From contig NZ_LNAL01000003.1 in NCBI RefSeq assembly GCF_001483135.1, positions 1 through 64,000 on the forward strand: DNA of 64,000 bases, written 5' to 3'. Both the position numbers and the translations under genes were made by a program. The notes under the pieces are model-generated. The model saw nothing but the letters and a program-made list of their open reading frames with translations. It searched no databases and was not told where the DNA came from. The stretch's first letter is position 1; each line of letters opens with the position of its first letter. This DNA comes from Solirubrum puertoriconensis. GTDB lineage: Bacteria; Bacteroidota; Bacteroidia; Cytophagales; Hymenobacteraceae. Below, piece by piece: positions 1-9,618 of this stretch.

Positions 1-795
<795 letters not shown>

Positions 796-884
796 GCCTC
801 GTAATTTTTCCGCTGCGTTTGCTGGCCGTGCGTCACAAGCCCACGGCGCCCGCCGCTTCACCAGCCGGGATGTCCGCTACGACA

Positions 885-993
885 ATGGTGGCTTTAGCCC
901 GGGTGTTCACCTCTTCCCATTCCGAACAGAGCCGTTAAGCCCCGGAGCGCCCATGGTACTGCCTTCGCCGGCGGGAGAGTCGGTCGCCGCCAA
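885..993 (+). rRNA. rrf: 5S ribosomal RNA
   Basis: The segment contains the conserved 5S core ttcacctcttcccattccg followed by aacagagccgttaagc and the loop E region ccatggtactgcc. The ends pair as helix I: tggtggc (886-892) with gccgcca (986-992), with one G-U pair. It lies about 90 bases after the 23S gene, the usual 23S-5S order. The exact ends are set by helix I and may be off by one to three bases. Confidence 0.93.
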
Positions 994-1006
994 CCTTGTC
1001 CCTTGC

Positions 1007-1060
1007 CCGAGGCCCCCCGCGGGTTCCTGCCCTCCAGGAACCGCCGCGGCGGGGCCTCGG
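1007..1060 (+). terminator. GC-rich nested hairpin after 5S rRNA
   Basis: An outer stem ccgaggcccc (1007-1016) pairs with ggggcctcgg (1051-1060). An inner stem ggttcctg (1022-1029) pairs with caggaacc (1035-1042). It lies directly behind the 5S gene, so it probably contributes to rRNA operon termination or processing. There is no real T tract after it, only ctgtttgt, so classic intrinsic termination is not certain. Confidence 0.6.
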
Positions 1061-1410
1061 CTGTTTGTACCGCCCCACCGCCCCCGCCCCGGGGCACCAA
1101 GCGGGGGCAGCGCGTTCGTTGTGTGGGGAACTGTTGATCGTATTCATTCCGCCTTCTTGGGGTTGCGTAGCGCCGTGCTCGGCCTTACTGGCCCGTGAGG
1201 CTGTGCTTTCAGGATTTTTTGCCTGAGCCATCGCGCGCATGCGTGCTGGCTGCGGGCGTCCGAGCTTGGTGGCGGCAGCCTTCTGCCAAAGGGCAGTTCC
1301 GAAAATCTTCGCTACCCCAGTTGACTTACCCGTTAAGCCAGGTCGCACCCCGCAACGGAACTGGAACTGGCGTGGTGCTACAAGCAGGTTATACTGCGGT
1401 ATTCACTGAA
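1061..1410. other. Intergenic spacer with no recognised gene
   Basis: About 350 bases between the rRNA operon and the convergent M16 gene. I looked for tRNA cloverleafs, conserved RNA motifs and plausible coding frames on both strands and found none. The frames that stay open here are GC-driven and resemble no protein family. Confidence 0.6.
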
Positions 1411-1464
1411 ACAGCAATGCAAAAGCCCCGCGCTGTACACAGCGCGGGGCTTTTGCATTGCTGT
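1411..1464. terminator. Perfect long hairpin, bidirectional terminator
   Basis: A 24-base arm (1411-1434) is perfectly complementary to 1441-1464. The GC core gccccgcgct/agcgcggggc is flanked by aaaa on one side and tttt on the other, so it can end transcripts from both directions. It separates the rRNA operon (plus) from the convergent M16-like gene (minus). Confidence 0.85.
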
Positions 1465-1505
1465 TGATGAGCTAATAAATTCCGTTAGAACTCAGTTTGC
1501 TGAGC

Positions 1506-2789
1506 TTAATTATGTGGTGGCCCAGCTACGGCTTGGGTTAGCGTATCTGGAGCTAGATACGCTTGAGCTAGCTCTTGCAGCTCGGCCGCGGTTACCGCTT
1601 CCACATCTGCTACGAACCGCCCGTGAAAGTCAGCTGGCAATCCTAGTAATACACGGGTTTTGTATTTGTCAACCTGCTCGAAAATAGTACCGAGTTCGTT
1701 TAGGAATTTTCCCAAAATGTAGCTGCGAACTGTCTCTAGTTCTTCTCCCGGTATAGCTTCTTCTTGCAGCTTACGCATTTCAATATGTATCTCACGGATT
1801 GCTGCCTGTGCATTTTCAGCGTTGACATCGGAGCCAATTATCAAATTACTTCTGTGCTCCCGATGACTGATACTTGCGTGGATACCATAAGTGAAGCCTT
1901 TATCCTCCCTGATATTCTTCATTAGGCGGGAGCCAAAGTAACCACCTAGAACTTTAATAAGGAACTGCAGTTTGTGAGTGTCGGCATGAGTAGGAGCTGG
2001 CCAAACACGACCTAGTCTGAGAGACGCTTGCAAGCTACCTTCCACAGGTACGTAGTCTTCTTGCGCGGCGGTAAGCTCTGCATGTTCGGTTTGCTGGTCC
2101 TGTTCAGTATTTACAGCTGCTGAGCTACCTAATAGCTCTAGCAACAGTTTTGTATGGCTATCATCAACCTCGCCGCAAAGGAACACCTCGGCTTTGCTCA
2201 GGTTATAAGTTTTGCGGTGTAAAATGCGCGCGTCATTCGCAGAGAGGGCCAGAAATGCTTCTTCATTGAACACCCTGCCGTAAGGGTGTGCAGATCCGAA
2301 CAGGTTGCGAGAAAACCGTTCTGAAGCTAGGTAACTAGTCTTCTGTCGCTCTACGCGTATGTTCTGAACGGTGCGAGTCTTAAGCAATTCAACGTCTTTG
2401 TCGGGAAAGATTGCGTTTACCAGTACATCATGCACCAAGGGCAGCAGCTTTTCTAAGTGCCGAGACAGGCAGTAGAGCGTGAGCGTAGCGCGGTCGAAGC
2501 CTTGGTCGCATTCCAAGGAGGCTCCGTAAAAAGCTACCTCGTCAGCTATCTGGCGAGCAGTACGGGTATGAGTACCATCTAGCAACGTGCGGGCTGTAAG
2601 TAGCGACACACCCGGAGATGGGTCGAACCAGCGGCCAGCCGGCAGCACGACTTGCAGGCGAACTACCGGTTGCGCATTGTGCGCAAGCACGTGCAATCGG
2701 GCGCCGTTGGGTATCTGAATAACATTGGCCGTAGGCAAATCGACCCGGCCAATTGGCCGGGTCGGAGGTGCAATTTGACGATTTAACAT
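1506..2789 (-). CDS. M16 family (insulinase-like) protein lacking the zinc motif
   Basis: A 427-residue protein with the two-half M16 fold: an N-terminal half (about 25-200) and a C-terminal half (about 240-420) with the LxxxxRxxKGFTYGIHA-type segment near 300. In active members the first half carries HxxEH just before a GT-containing helix. Here that position reads LLTAR (in GVSLLTARTLLDGT, about residues 60-73), so both zinc histidines and the glutamate are absent. Inactive M16 proteins usually pair with a catalytic partner, as in mitochondrial processing peptidase. No partner lies next to it. It starts 6 bases after porV and is probably the last gene of that operon. The family is clear; the role is unknown. 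Confidence 0.88.
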   Translation of the reverse strand: MLNRQIAPPTRPIGRVDLPTANVIQIPNGARLHVLAHNAQPVVRLQVVLPAGRWFDPSPGVSLLTARTLLDGTHTRTARQIADEVAFYGASLECDQGFDRATLTLYCLSRHLEKLLPLVHDVLVNAIFPDKDVELLKTRTVQNIRVERQKTSYLASERFSRNLFGSAHPYGRVFNEEAFLALSANDARILHRKTYNLSKAEVFLCGEVDDSHTKLLLELLGSSAAVNTEQDQQTEHAELTAAQEDYVPVEGSLQASLRLGRVWPAPTHADTHKLQFLIKVLGGYFGSRLMKNIREDKGFTYGIHASISHREHRSNLIIGSDVNAENAQAAIREIHIEMRKLQEEAIPGEELETVRSYILGKFLNELGTIFEQVDKYKTRVLLGLPADFHGRFVADVEAVTAAELQELAQAYLAPDTLTQAVAGPPHN

Positions 2790-2795
2790 CGACAG

Positions 2796-3989
2796 TTAGT
2801 TTAAGGACGAATCGCCTGAAGTGGCGCCACCGTCGCTTGCATTACCAAAGTTGAAGTGGAGCGAAACCCGGATGGTGTTAGCCAGCGGATTGGCTCGGGA
2901 GTTAGGAACTAAGTAAGCTGCATCTACGCCAAATACCTGATAGCGCAGACCTAGGCCCAAGCACAAGTACTGCCGGTCGCCCTTTTTCGGGTTTTCGTAG
3001 AAGTAGCCTACGCGCGCCGCCAGCAAGTCGTTGTACCAGTATTCGGCACCAGCTGACAAGTTGATTTCCTTCAGCTCCTCACTGCCACCGCCTGGCGCGT
3101 CGCTGAACGAGCCTAGGATGCCGCTTACGATGGATTTGCGAGCAATACGGTCGTTCTCAGCCACAATAGCCGGATCGGAAGAATCAACCCCGTCGATGTA
3201 GTAGGGGGTAGGTACGAGTAGCTTATTGGCATCTACTGTTAGCGTAATCTTGTTGAAGGCATCCAGCTCACGCGTAATAGCGGTACCCAGCTTCAGGTTC
3301 GTGGGTAAGAAGTCGGCTTGGTCGGCACGCGTGTATGTGATTTTGTTGCCGATGTTGGAGACTGCTGCGCCGAAAGCCAGATTGTAGTCGCCTGCACCAA
3401 TAGTGACATCGCGCGAGTAGTAGGCGCCTAGGTCAACGGCAAACGCATTGCCAGGGCGGCTATCAGCAATCTGACTGCCGGTGAGGTTGGAGCGAATGTA
3501 GCGCGTGGTGACGCCCACGCCTAGGTATTCGCTGAGCTTTTGCCCATAGGTGAGGCTTACAGAGTATTCCTTCGGGTTAAAGGTGCCCTCGGGTTGGTTG
3601 GTGCTGCTCCGAAAGTCGATCGAACCTAGATCAAAGTAGGTGAGCGAAGCAGCCAGAGCCGAACGCTCGCCCAGCTTTTTGTAACCCGATAGAGCCGAAA
3701 TGCTCATGTCATCGGTTACGTTGCGCAGCCACGGCGAATACGAGGCCGATGCGCCATAAGGGTTGCGCAAAAAGCCCAGCTTACCTGCGTTGTGGAACGG
3801 TGCATTGGCATCGGGCGAAGTGGCGGCACCAGCATCACCTAGGGCTGCTGAGCGCGCATCGGGGCTAATGGTGATGAACGGAACCGCCGTGGTAATGGTG
3901 TTGGCTTCTTGTTGGGCCTGCGCGGCGCCAGCTGTGCCAAGCAGGGCTGGCAACAGCAAACGCACGGCCGTCGACTTCGGAGAGGGCAT
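2796..3989 (-). CDS. porV: Type IX secretion system outer-membrane protein PorV
   Basis: A 397-residue outer-membrane beta-barrel of the PorV (LptO) family. A signal peptide ending near residue 25 (GTAGAAQAQ) is followed by the family signature NTITTAVPFITISPDARSA and GDAGAATSPDANAPFHNAGK, then repeated amphipathic strands to the C terminus. PorV shuttles folded T9SS cargo from the SprA translocon to the PorU sortase and binds the cargo C-terminal domain. It lies 52 bases downstream of porU on the same strand, the usual order in Bacteroidota. Family and role are well supported. Confidence 0.95.
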   Translation of the reverse strand: MPSPKSTAVRLLLPALLGTAGAAQAQQEANTITTAVPFITISPDARSAALGDAGAATSPDANAPFHNAGKLGFLRNPYGASASYSPWLRNVTDDMSISALSGYKKLGERSALAASLTYFDLGSIDFRSSTNQPEGTFNPKEYSVSLTYGQKLSEYLGVGVTTRYIRSNLTGSQIADSRPGNAFAVDLGAYYSRDVTIGAGDYNLAFGAAVSNIGNKITYTRADQADFLPTNLKLGTAITRELDAFNKITLTVDANKLLVPTPYYIDGVDSSDPAIVAENDRIARKSIVSGILGSFSDAPGGGSEELKEINLSAGAEYWYNDLLAARVGYFYENPKKGDRQYLCLGLGLRYQVFGVDAAYLVPNSRANPLANTIRVSLHFNFGNASDGGATSGDSSLN

Positions 3990-4041
3990 ATGCAGAGAAA
4001 AGGTTCGGAAAAGCGGAAGGTAGAAAAAAGCAGGCAGCAGC

Positions 4042-7000
4042 TCAGTTAAGAAGTACCAGCTTCTCGTATTTGCTTACAGGTGCATCGCGTGAGGTGCGTA
4101 CGCTGAGGCGGTACACGTACACGCCACGCGCAAGTTGGTCGTTGTATTCGTCGCGGCCGTTCCAGGTTATGGATTTGACATGCGACTCGCTTGCGGGCAC
4201 ATACGCGGAGAGGGTACGTACGAGTTTGCCCGAAACGGTGAAAATCTGCACTTGCACGTCGAGATCCTCGCCCGGGCGGTTGTGGTCGAAGTGAAAAGCG
4301 GTGTGAGTGGCAAAAGGGTTAGGGTAGTTCAGAATATGATCGAGCGCCAGCTTTTCGTCGCGTGCTACAATGAACTCAACTTCCTTTTCACCCGAGTTAT
4401 TGAAGTTGTCCCAAGCTTTTACGCGCAGTACGTGCGGCCCAGCCGTTAGGCTTTTGAACAGGTAACGTACCCGGCCGCTTGTAAACTTGTTCAGATCGGC
4501 GGTGTAGTACTCGTTCAGGATAGTAACCTTGCTAGGGTCGTTATCAAGCGTAGCCGTAAGCTCGTGGCCAATGCCCGTACCAGCGGTATTAATTCCGCTG
4601 GAGTCGCTTAACGTAGCCAGCAGCGTAGTGTTGGGGCGGGTAAGCCCGCCGAACGCGAACGATTCCGTATCCATGGCCAATCGGATTGTAGGCGGGATAG
4701 TATCGTTGAGCCCGGTTTTGGAGGCGCCGCCGACGATAATGCGCGGGTTGGCCCCGTGGGCATCGGTATTACGCGTCGAGTCGGAAGCATACAAACTGAT
4801 CTTACCCAACCCGAATCGGTAGTTGATATCCTTTGGAACTACAAATTGCACTGTAAAACGGCCGTTGCGCACGGTGGCTTGTCCATCGTACACCACATTG
4901 CGCTGTACTGCAACGACGGTAGCCGGGTTCTGATTGCCCAGCGTACGTACCGAATCAGCTTTTTCGTAAACCGTTACTTGTGCTTTCCCATTGAAATCGG
5001 TTTGCAGGGCATTACCCACCGAGCTAACTACCTCGCCTTCTAAGCGCACGCGCTGCATAGCCCGCACGGTATCGAGTGGCGTGCGAGCCGGATCGTCAGC
5101 GTCGCTGAGGCGGGTAGCACGGGCTACCAGATTAGGCATAGCCAACCGCATGGATGGGTCGCCGAGCAGGGAGAAGTTGCGGTTGTATACGTCCTCAAAA
5201 TCGTTGTTTTTGCCAAAGACTACCGCGTCACCTAGGCGCGGCCAACGGCCCGTAGTGGTGCTGCGCTGCAACAGGTGCCGGTAGAAAGCATTGGCCAAGG
5301 CTTGGTTGTTCTGGGCGTACACCAAGCGAGTAGTGGTAAGCAGGCCAATAGCGCCGTTGGGCGTGTCGGTGAGCATCTGCTCGCCCGCGGAGGTAAGGCT
5401 AGGGTCGTCGTACTGAGCAAAATCGCACGTGCCGGTGAACATAAACGTGAGACGCTGCCGGTTTTGCAGCTGCTGCACCGAGGCTTCGGTAATCAGCTTT
5501 TCATCGGCCCACGCCGTAGGGCCACCGTGGCCTGCATAGCTTACAATTAAGCTCCCTTGCTCAATGGCAGCATCCAAGGCAGTGCTTGCCGCCGGCGAAC
5601 GTTGCCCATCAGCAGTGCTTACCTGCGGGTACATATCGAGGTACACCTTGTTCACTTGAAAGCCCGGCTGGGTGCTTGCGAGCGGGTTGGCGGTATCCTC
5701 AGAGTTGTGGAGGTGCAGATTGTTGTCGCCGTCGTCGGCTACAAACGTCAGGCGGTTGCGCCATTTGCCTTGCGCCGGTGCTTGGTCGTACTCGATGAGC
5801 TTGCGCACTACTGCCGCAGCCATTGCCGATGCATTGGCTTGCTTGCTGGTGAAGCGCACGGGTAAGCGCCCCACGGCAGCATCCATTAGCTGCGAGCCTG
5901 CCGAGCCATCTTCGGGCCAAGCGCCTTCGTTGTCGTCGAGGAAGGCGTAGTAATCGTCGGAGCAGTAGGATACGCCTTGCCCATTGTAGCGTGGCGATAC
6001 TTTGGCAAACGATTCAACAGCCTCGTAGGTGGGCACCAAGTTTTGGTTGTCGGCATCCTTAATCTGTCGATCCTTCCACCAAGCTGGTAACTGACTAGCT
6101 GCATTGCTCGCATCGGCTTTGTAGTCGTAGGAAGCATCGCCAAACAGCAGCACGTACAAGCCTGGGGTACCGCCCCGGCGGTCGTACAGCATCTTCACGA
6201 AATCGCGGATGGCGGTAACATCCTGCCCGCCCGAGCTAAACTCGTTGTAGATCTGGTTGGTGGTTACCACCGCAGTGCGGAGGCCGTCGTGCGTGCGGCG
6301 GTGGGCCGCCAAGCGTTCGGCCTCGGCCACAAATAACGGGTGCGTGATGATGGCCAGATCGACGGGCGAGGTGGCGCCGACGGCGTGTAGGTTTTGGTTT
6401 GCCACCCGGCCAAAAGCCCGTGGGGTATCGAAATTGCCGCTGAGGTTAAAGGCTGCGTACTCACGCACTTGGTTGGTGCGTGCCAGAAAGCGACCTGCAG
6501 CATGAGCAACGGTCTGCGGAGTGCGAGACTCGGTTACATCCCACAGCAAAGCGTTGCCGGCATTCTGGAGTACAAAGGTGCTTACGGCGCCAGTTGCGTT
6601 ATTTTCGAGCGAGCGGAACAACAGCGGTGCATTGCCTAGGCGTAGCTGACGACGCGCTTGTACCTCCAGGTAATCGAGGTAGCCGGAGGCCGACAGATCA
6701 GCCGCCGTGCCTGCATACGTGAGTCCGATACGCAAATCGGGCCCGGCGGGGGCGCTGGTGGTGTAGGTACTCACCTCGGTGTTGGCGGCCTCTTGGTAGC
6801 AGAAGGCAGTGCCCGGGTTGCAACTTAGGTTTCGGATTACCTGCGTACCTAGGTTACTGCCGTTGAGCGCTAGGTTGAAAGAGGTAGTGCCGCCCGGCGG
6901 CAGCGCCGAAGCAGCTGCCGATGAGGTAATGAGCAAAGGGCTGCCCGCTACCAGATCAGAGATGCCCGAGAACGTAAACTCCTTCTGCAGGCCCGTATTG

Positions 7001-8016
7001 CTGCTGAACGTTTCGCCCAACCACTGCCGGCCCGATTTCAGCAAGTTGATGATGTCGCGCTCGTAGAAGAAGTGGTCGGTGTACTCGCGGATTTCGGCCG
7101 AGGAAGTGCCGGTTACGGCCGGAGCCGGGGCCACGCGCTTACCAAGGTTGCTGCCTACCGTCAGGAAGTAATAAGCGGTGTCGGTGTAAATGTTAAGCCG
7201 GTGCCGAAAGCGCCCACCGCTCAACTCCCAGGTGTGGGGGCCAGGCGAGTAGAAGAGAAAGTATTCGTCGTCGTCGAAGGAAGCATTATTGCTGCCGTTG
7301 TCGGCGAAGTAGATGGCGTTTTCCTCGAGGTCGTCGGGACGGGCGGCGCTGTTGGCTTGCGGCAGCATGCCCAGCCCATGGCCGTACAGCTGCAAGCGCT
7401 TGGGGTCGAGCGATTGTACGGGTAGCCCTAGGTTGCGTAAAAACGCCTTGTCGAGCTTGAACACGTTGCCATTACCCAAACTGGTGCTGGCCACGCCAAT
7501 CTTAAACCACTCGCCTTGGCGCAGCACTGAGTTGGTGGCGTAGGTACGATTAGTACGTGCTTGCGCCGGGTTGCTGCCGGTGCGGTAGGAATACTCAAAC
7601 GAAACCAGCTTTTCGAGCTGCCCGCTCTGCGGATTGCGGCGCAACGGAACCAAGGAGGCTACCGTAACGGGCAGGCGGTTTTCGGTGCCATAGCGCAGTT
7701 GCACTTGCGGCACTGCCCCAATGGTAGCATTACCAAAAGCGGCGGCTTCCTGTGTCGTAAAGGGGGCGTACTGCGTGGCTTGCAGCTGCACCTCGGTTAT
7801 GTAGCCACCTAGGCGCAAGTGCAGGCTGGGCACGCGTTGCCCAGTTTCAAACACGGCGTTGACGAAGGTGGGTACCCGCACACCCTGGCCACCTTGCGGA
7901 AAGGCTACTCCTTGTCCGCGCCACGTTAGCTGTACCTGCTGAGTCGGAGCCTGCGCCAGAGCAGCCCACGGCCAACCCAAGATTGCAAGGATGAGAAGCG
8001 AGGTAAAAAAGCGCAT
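4042..8016 (-). CDS. porU: Type IX secretion system sortase PorU
   Basis: A 1324-residue gingipain-type (peptidase C25) protein that removes the C-terminal signal of T9SS cargo at the cell surface. An N-terminal signal peptide (LLILAILGWPWAALAQA) leads into a long N-terminal region. The C25 domain lies around residues 550-950, with the catalytic His in VSYAGHGGPTAWADE (near 829) and the Cys in FTGTCDFAQYDDP (near 862). The C terminus (about 1230-1324) is a sorting-domain fold starting LNYPNPFATHTAFHF and containing FTVSGKLVRTL. Full length for the family and followed by porV. The start chosen gives a normal signal peptide. Confidence 0.96.
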   Translation of the reverse strand: MRFFTSLLILAILGWPWAALAQAPTQQVQLTWRGQGVAFPQGGQGVRVPTFVNAVFETGQRVPSLHLRLGGYITEVQLQATQYAPFTTQEAAAFGNATIGAVPQVQLRYGTENRLPVTVASLVPLRRNPQSGQLEKLVSFEYSYRTGSNPAQARTNRTYATNSVLRQGEWFKIGVASTSLGNGNVFKLDKAFLRNLGLPVQSLDPKRLQLYGHGLGMLPQANSAARPDDLEENAIYFADNGSNNASFDDDEYFLFYSPGPHTWELSGGRFRHRLNIYTDTAYYFLTVGSNLGKRVAPAPAVTGTSSAEIREYTDHFFYERDIINLLKSGRQWLGETFSSNTGLQKEFTFSGISDLVAGSPLLITSSAAASALPPGGTTSFNLALNGSNLGTQVIRNLSCNPGTAFCYQEAANTEVSTYTTSAPAGPDLRIGLTYAGTAADLSASGYLDYLEVQARRQLRLGNAPLLFRSLENNATGAVSTFVLQNAGNALLWDVTESRTPQTVAHAAGRFLARTNQVREYAAFNLSGNFDTPRAFGRVANQNLHAVGATSPVDLAIITHPLFVAEAERLAAHRRTHDGLRTAVVTTNQIYNEFSSGGQDVTAIRDFVKMLYDRRGGTPGLYVLLFGDASYDYKADASNAASQLPAWWKDRQIKDADNQNLVPTYEAVESFAKVSPRYNGQGVSYCSDDYYAFLDDNEGAWPEDGSAGSQLMDAAVGRLPVRFTSKQANASAMAAAVVRKLIEYDQAPAQGKWRNRLTFVADDGDNNLHLHNSEDTANPLASTQPGFQVNKVYLDMYPQVSTADGQRSPAASTALDAAIEQGSLIVSYAGHGGPTAWADEKLITEASVQQLQNRQRLTFMFTGTCDFAQYDDPSLTSAGEQMLTDTPNGAIGLLTTTRLVYAQNNQALANAFYRHLLQRSTTTGRWPRLGDAVVFGKNNDFEDVYNRNFSLLGDPSMRLAMPNLVARATRLSDADDPARTPLDTVRAMQRVRLEGEVVSSVGNALQTDFNGKAQVTVYEKADSVRTLGNQNPATVVAVQRNVVYDGQATVRNGRFTVQFVVPKDINYRFGLGKISLYASDSTRNTDAHGANPRIIVGGASKTGLNDTIPPTIRLAMDTESFAFGGLTRPNTTLLATLSDSSGINTAGTGIGHELTATLDNDPSKVTILNEYYTADLNKFTSGRVRYLFKSLTAGPHVLRVKAWDNFNNSGEKEVEFIVARDEKLALDHILNYPNPFATHTAFHFDHNRPGEDLDVQVQIFTVSGKLVRTLSAYVPASESHVKSITWNGRDEYNDQLARGVYVYRLSVRTSRDAPVSKYEKLVLLN

Positions 8017-8142
8017 GAACGGTAGAGCGGCTAATGAAGCGGGGCAGCGGCAAGCAGCGCGGCCTAGGTGTGATAAGTTGGCGCTAGGCTAACAGGATAG
8101 TTGCAGCTACAACTGCCACCCGCCCAAAATATTGTGCGGGTA

Positions 8143-8874
8143 CTATCCGTACGATGGCCGAACCACTGAGAGCAGCACGTACAGCAAAATGATGAGCGGA
8201 ACCGCCGACGCTTGCAGGAGGACTAGCAGCGCCACGGTCATAATCAAGAACACGAAACGCAGCGAATTGTCTTGCCATGTTAAGTTCTTGAATTTAAGTG
8301 CAAACAACGGTAACTCGGCAACCAGCAAACCCGAAAGCGCAAACGTAAGTGCCAGCAGCACCCACGGGTTGAGGATAATGCCACTAACACCAAACTGATC
8401 GTTGAGCAGAATGACGGGTAACGACGTAACCAGGATGGTGCACGCCGGCGTGGGCAGGCCGATAAACGAGTCGGACTGGCGCGTGTCGTTGTTGAATTTG
8501 GCTAGGCGTAGTGCCGAGAAAATGCTGACGGTAAAAGCCAAGTAAGCCAGCGAGGAATTGGACCCCGCGGTAGCATGTTGCAGCAGCTTGAACAGAAACG
8601 CGCCAGGCACCACGCCGAACGAAACCATGTCGGCCAGCGAGTCAAGGTCTTTGCCGATGGGAGAAGACACTCTCAGTGCCCGCGCCACCAAGCCGTCAAA
8701 GAAGTCGGCAATGGCGGCAATGCCGATAAGCACGGCAGCTGGCATCAGCTCTTGCCAATCGGAGGCCTGCTGAAACGCGGTGGTTTTGGTACCTAGGATG
8801 ATGCTCAGCGCTACGCAACCGCACAGCAGATTGACGCAGGTAAGTGCGTTCGGAATATGTTTTTTGATTGCCAT
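8143..8874 (-). CDS. pssA: CDP-diacylglycerol--serine O-phosphatidyltransferase
   Basis: A 243-residue integral membrane enzyme that makes phosphatidylserine, the precursor of phosphatidylethanolamine. The CDP-alcohol phosphatidyltransferase signature D-G-x2-A-R-x8-G-x3-D-x3-D is visible as DGLVARALRVSSPIGKDLDSLAD-type sequence at about residues 61-83, with all aspartates present. Six to eight hydrophobic segments span the protein. It begins 14 bases after the MBL hydrolase gene and is probably co-transcribed with it. The 126 bases between it and porU show no terminator that I recognise. Family assignment is secure. Confidence 0.94.
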   Translation of the reverse strand: MAIKKHIPNALTCVNLLCGCVALSIILGTKTTAFQQASDWQELMPAAVLIGIAAIADFFDGLVARALRVSSPIGKDLDSLADMVSFGVVPGAFLFKLLQHATAGSNSSLAYLAFTVSIFSALRLAKFNNDTRQSDSFIGLPTPACTILVTSLPVILLNDQFGVSGIILNPWVLLALTFALSGLLVAELPLFALKFKNLTWQDNSLRFVFLIMTVALLVLLQASAVPLIILLYVLLSVVRPSYG

Positions 8875-8888
8875 AATCAGCCTAGGGC

Positions 8889-9527
8889 CTAGCGCAGGAA
8901 GGGATTGGTGCGGCGCTCTACGCCAATGGTAGTGGCGGGGCCGTGGCCGGGGTACACCGTTACGTCGTCGGGCAAGGTGAACAGCTGCTCGCGGATGCTG
9001 CGGATCAGCGTATCGAAGTCGCCGCCGGGCAAATCGGTGCGCCCGATGCTGCTCTGAAACAGCACATCGCCACCAATAACTGCTTTGCTAGGGGCGTGGT
9101 AGAACACCACGTGGCCAGGAGCATGACCGGGAGCAAACCGCACCTCCAACTCGGTTTCGCCAAACTTCAGCGGCTCGCTTGGTTGTACGAAACCCGTGGG
9201 CTCGGCAGGATTGTAGTGCGGAAATCCGTACACCGGCGCGTAAGTGGGCACGGCGCGCAGGGTGGCCAAATCGGCTTCGTGAATGAGAAAGGGCGTGCCG
9301 GGCCAGGTGTCGAGCACAAACTGGTTGCCAAATACGTGGTCGATGTGGCAGTGCGTGTTCAGCAGCAGCTCTACCCGCAGGCCTTGGTCGTCGATAAATT
9401 GGCGGAGGGCCTGCTGTTCGGCGCGGTCGTAGCAGCCGGGGTCGACGATGGCGCAGGCGCCGGAGGCATCGTGCAGCAGGTAAGTGTTTTCGGAGAAGGC
9501 GTTGAACGTAAAGCCCGAAACAGTCAT
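8889..9527 (-). CDS. MBL-fold metallo-hydrolase, glyoxalase II-like
   Basis: A 212-residue metallo-beta-lactamase-fold hydrolase. The di-metal ligands are all visible: NTHCHIDHVFG (HxHxDH, about 57-67), GHAPGHVVF (third histidine, near 133), GGDVLF (bridging aspartate, near 153) and YPGHGP (last histidine, near 194). Closest in layout to hydroxyacylglutathione hydrolase-like proteins of Bacteroidota, whose substrate is usually unknown. It is the first gene of the leftward block and diverges from the FAD oxidoreductase across a gap of about 90 bases that must hold both promoters. Substrate assignment is not possible from sequence. Confidence 0.92.
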   Translation of the reverse strand: MTVSGFTFNAFSENTYLLHDASGACAIVDPGCYDRAEQQALRQFIDDQGLRVELLLNTHCHIDHVFGNQFVLDTWPGTPFLIHEADLATLRAVPTYAPVYGFPHYNPAEPTGFVQPSEPLKFGETELEVRFAPGHAPGHVVFYHAPSKAVIGGDVLFQSSIGRTDLPGGDFDTLIRSIREQLFTLPDDVTVYPGHGPATTIGVERRTNPFLR

Positions 9528-9618
9528 GCAGTCAGGAAAAGGCCAGCCCTAGGTGAGCGGCATACAAAGGGAGGGTAAGTTACGCAATCAGCAACGGAAA
9601 GTGCGTATTTTGCTAGGA

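Noticed and set aside
935-1348. 137-residue minus-strand frame across 5S rRNA and spacer
   Set aside because: Overlaps the 5S gene and its hairpin and shows no protein features.
8943-9578. 211-residue plus-strand frame opposite the MBL hydrolase
   Set aside because: Antisense shadow; all metal ligands are on the minus-strand frame.
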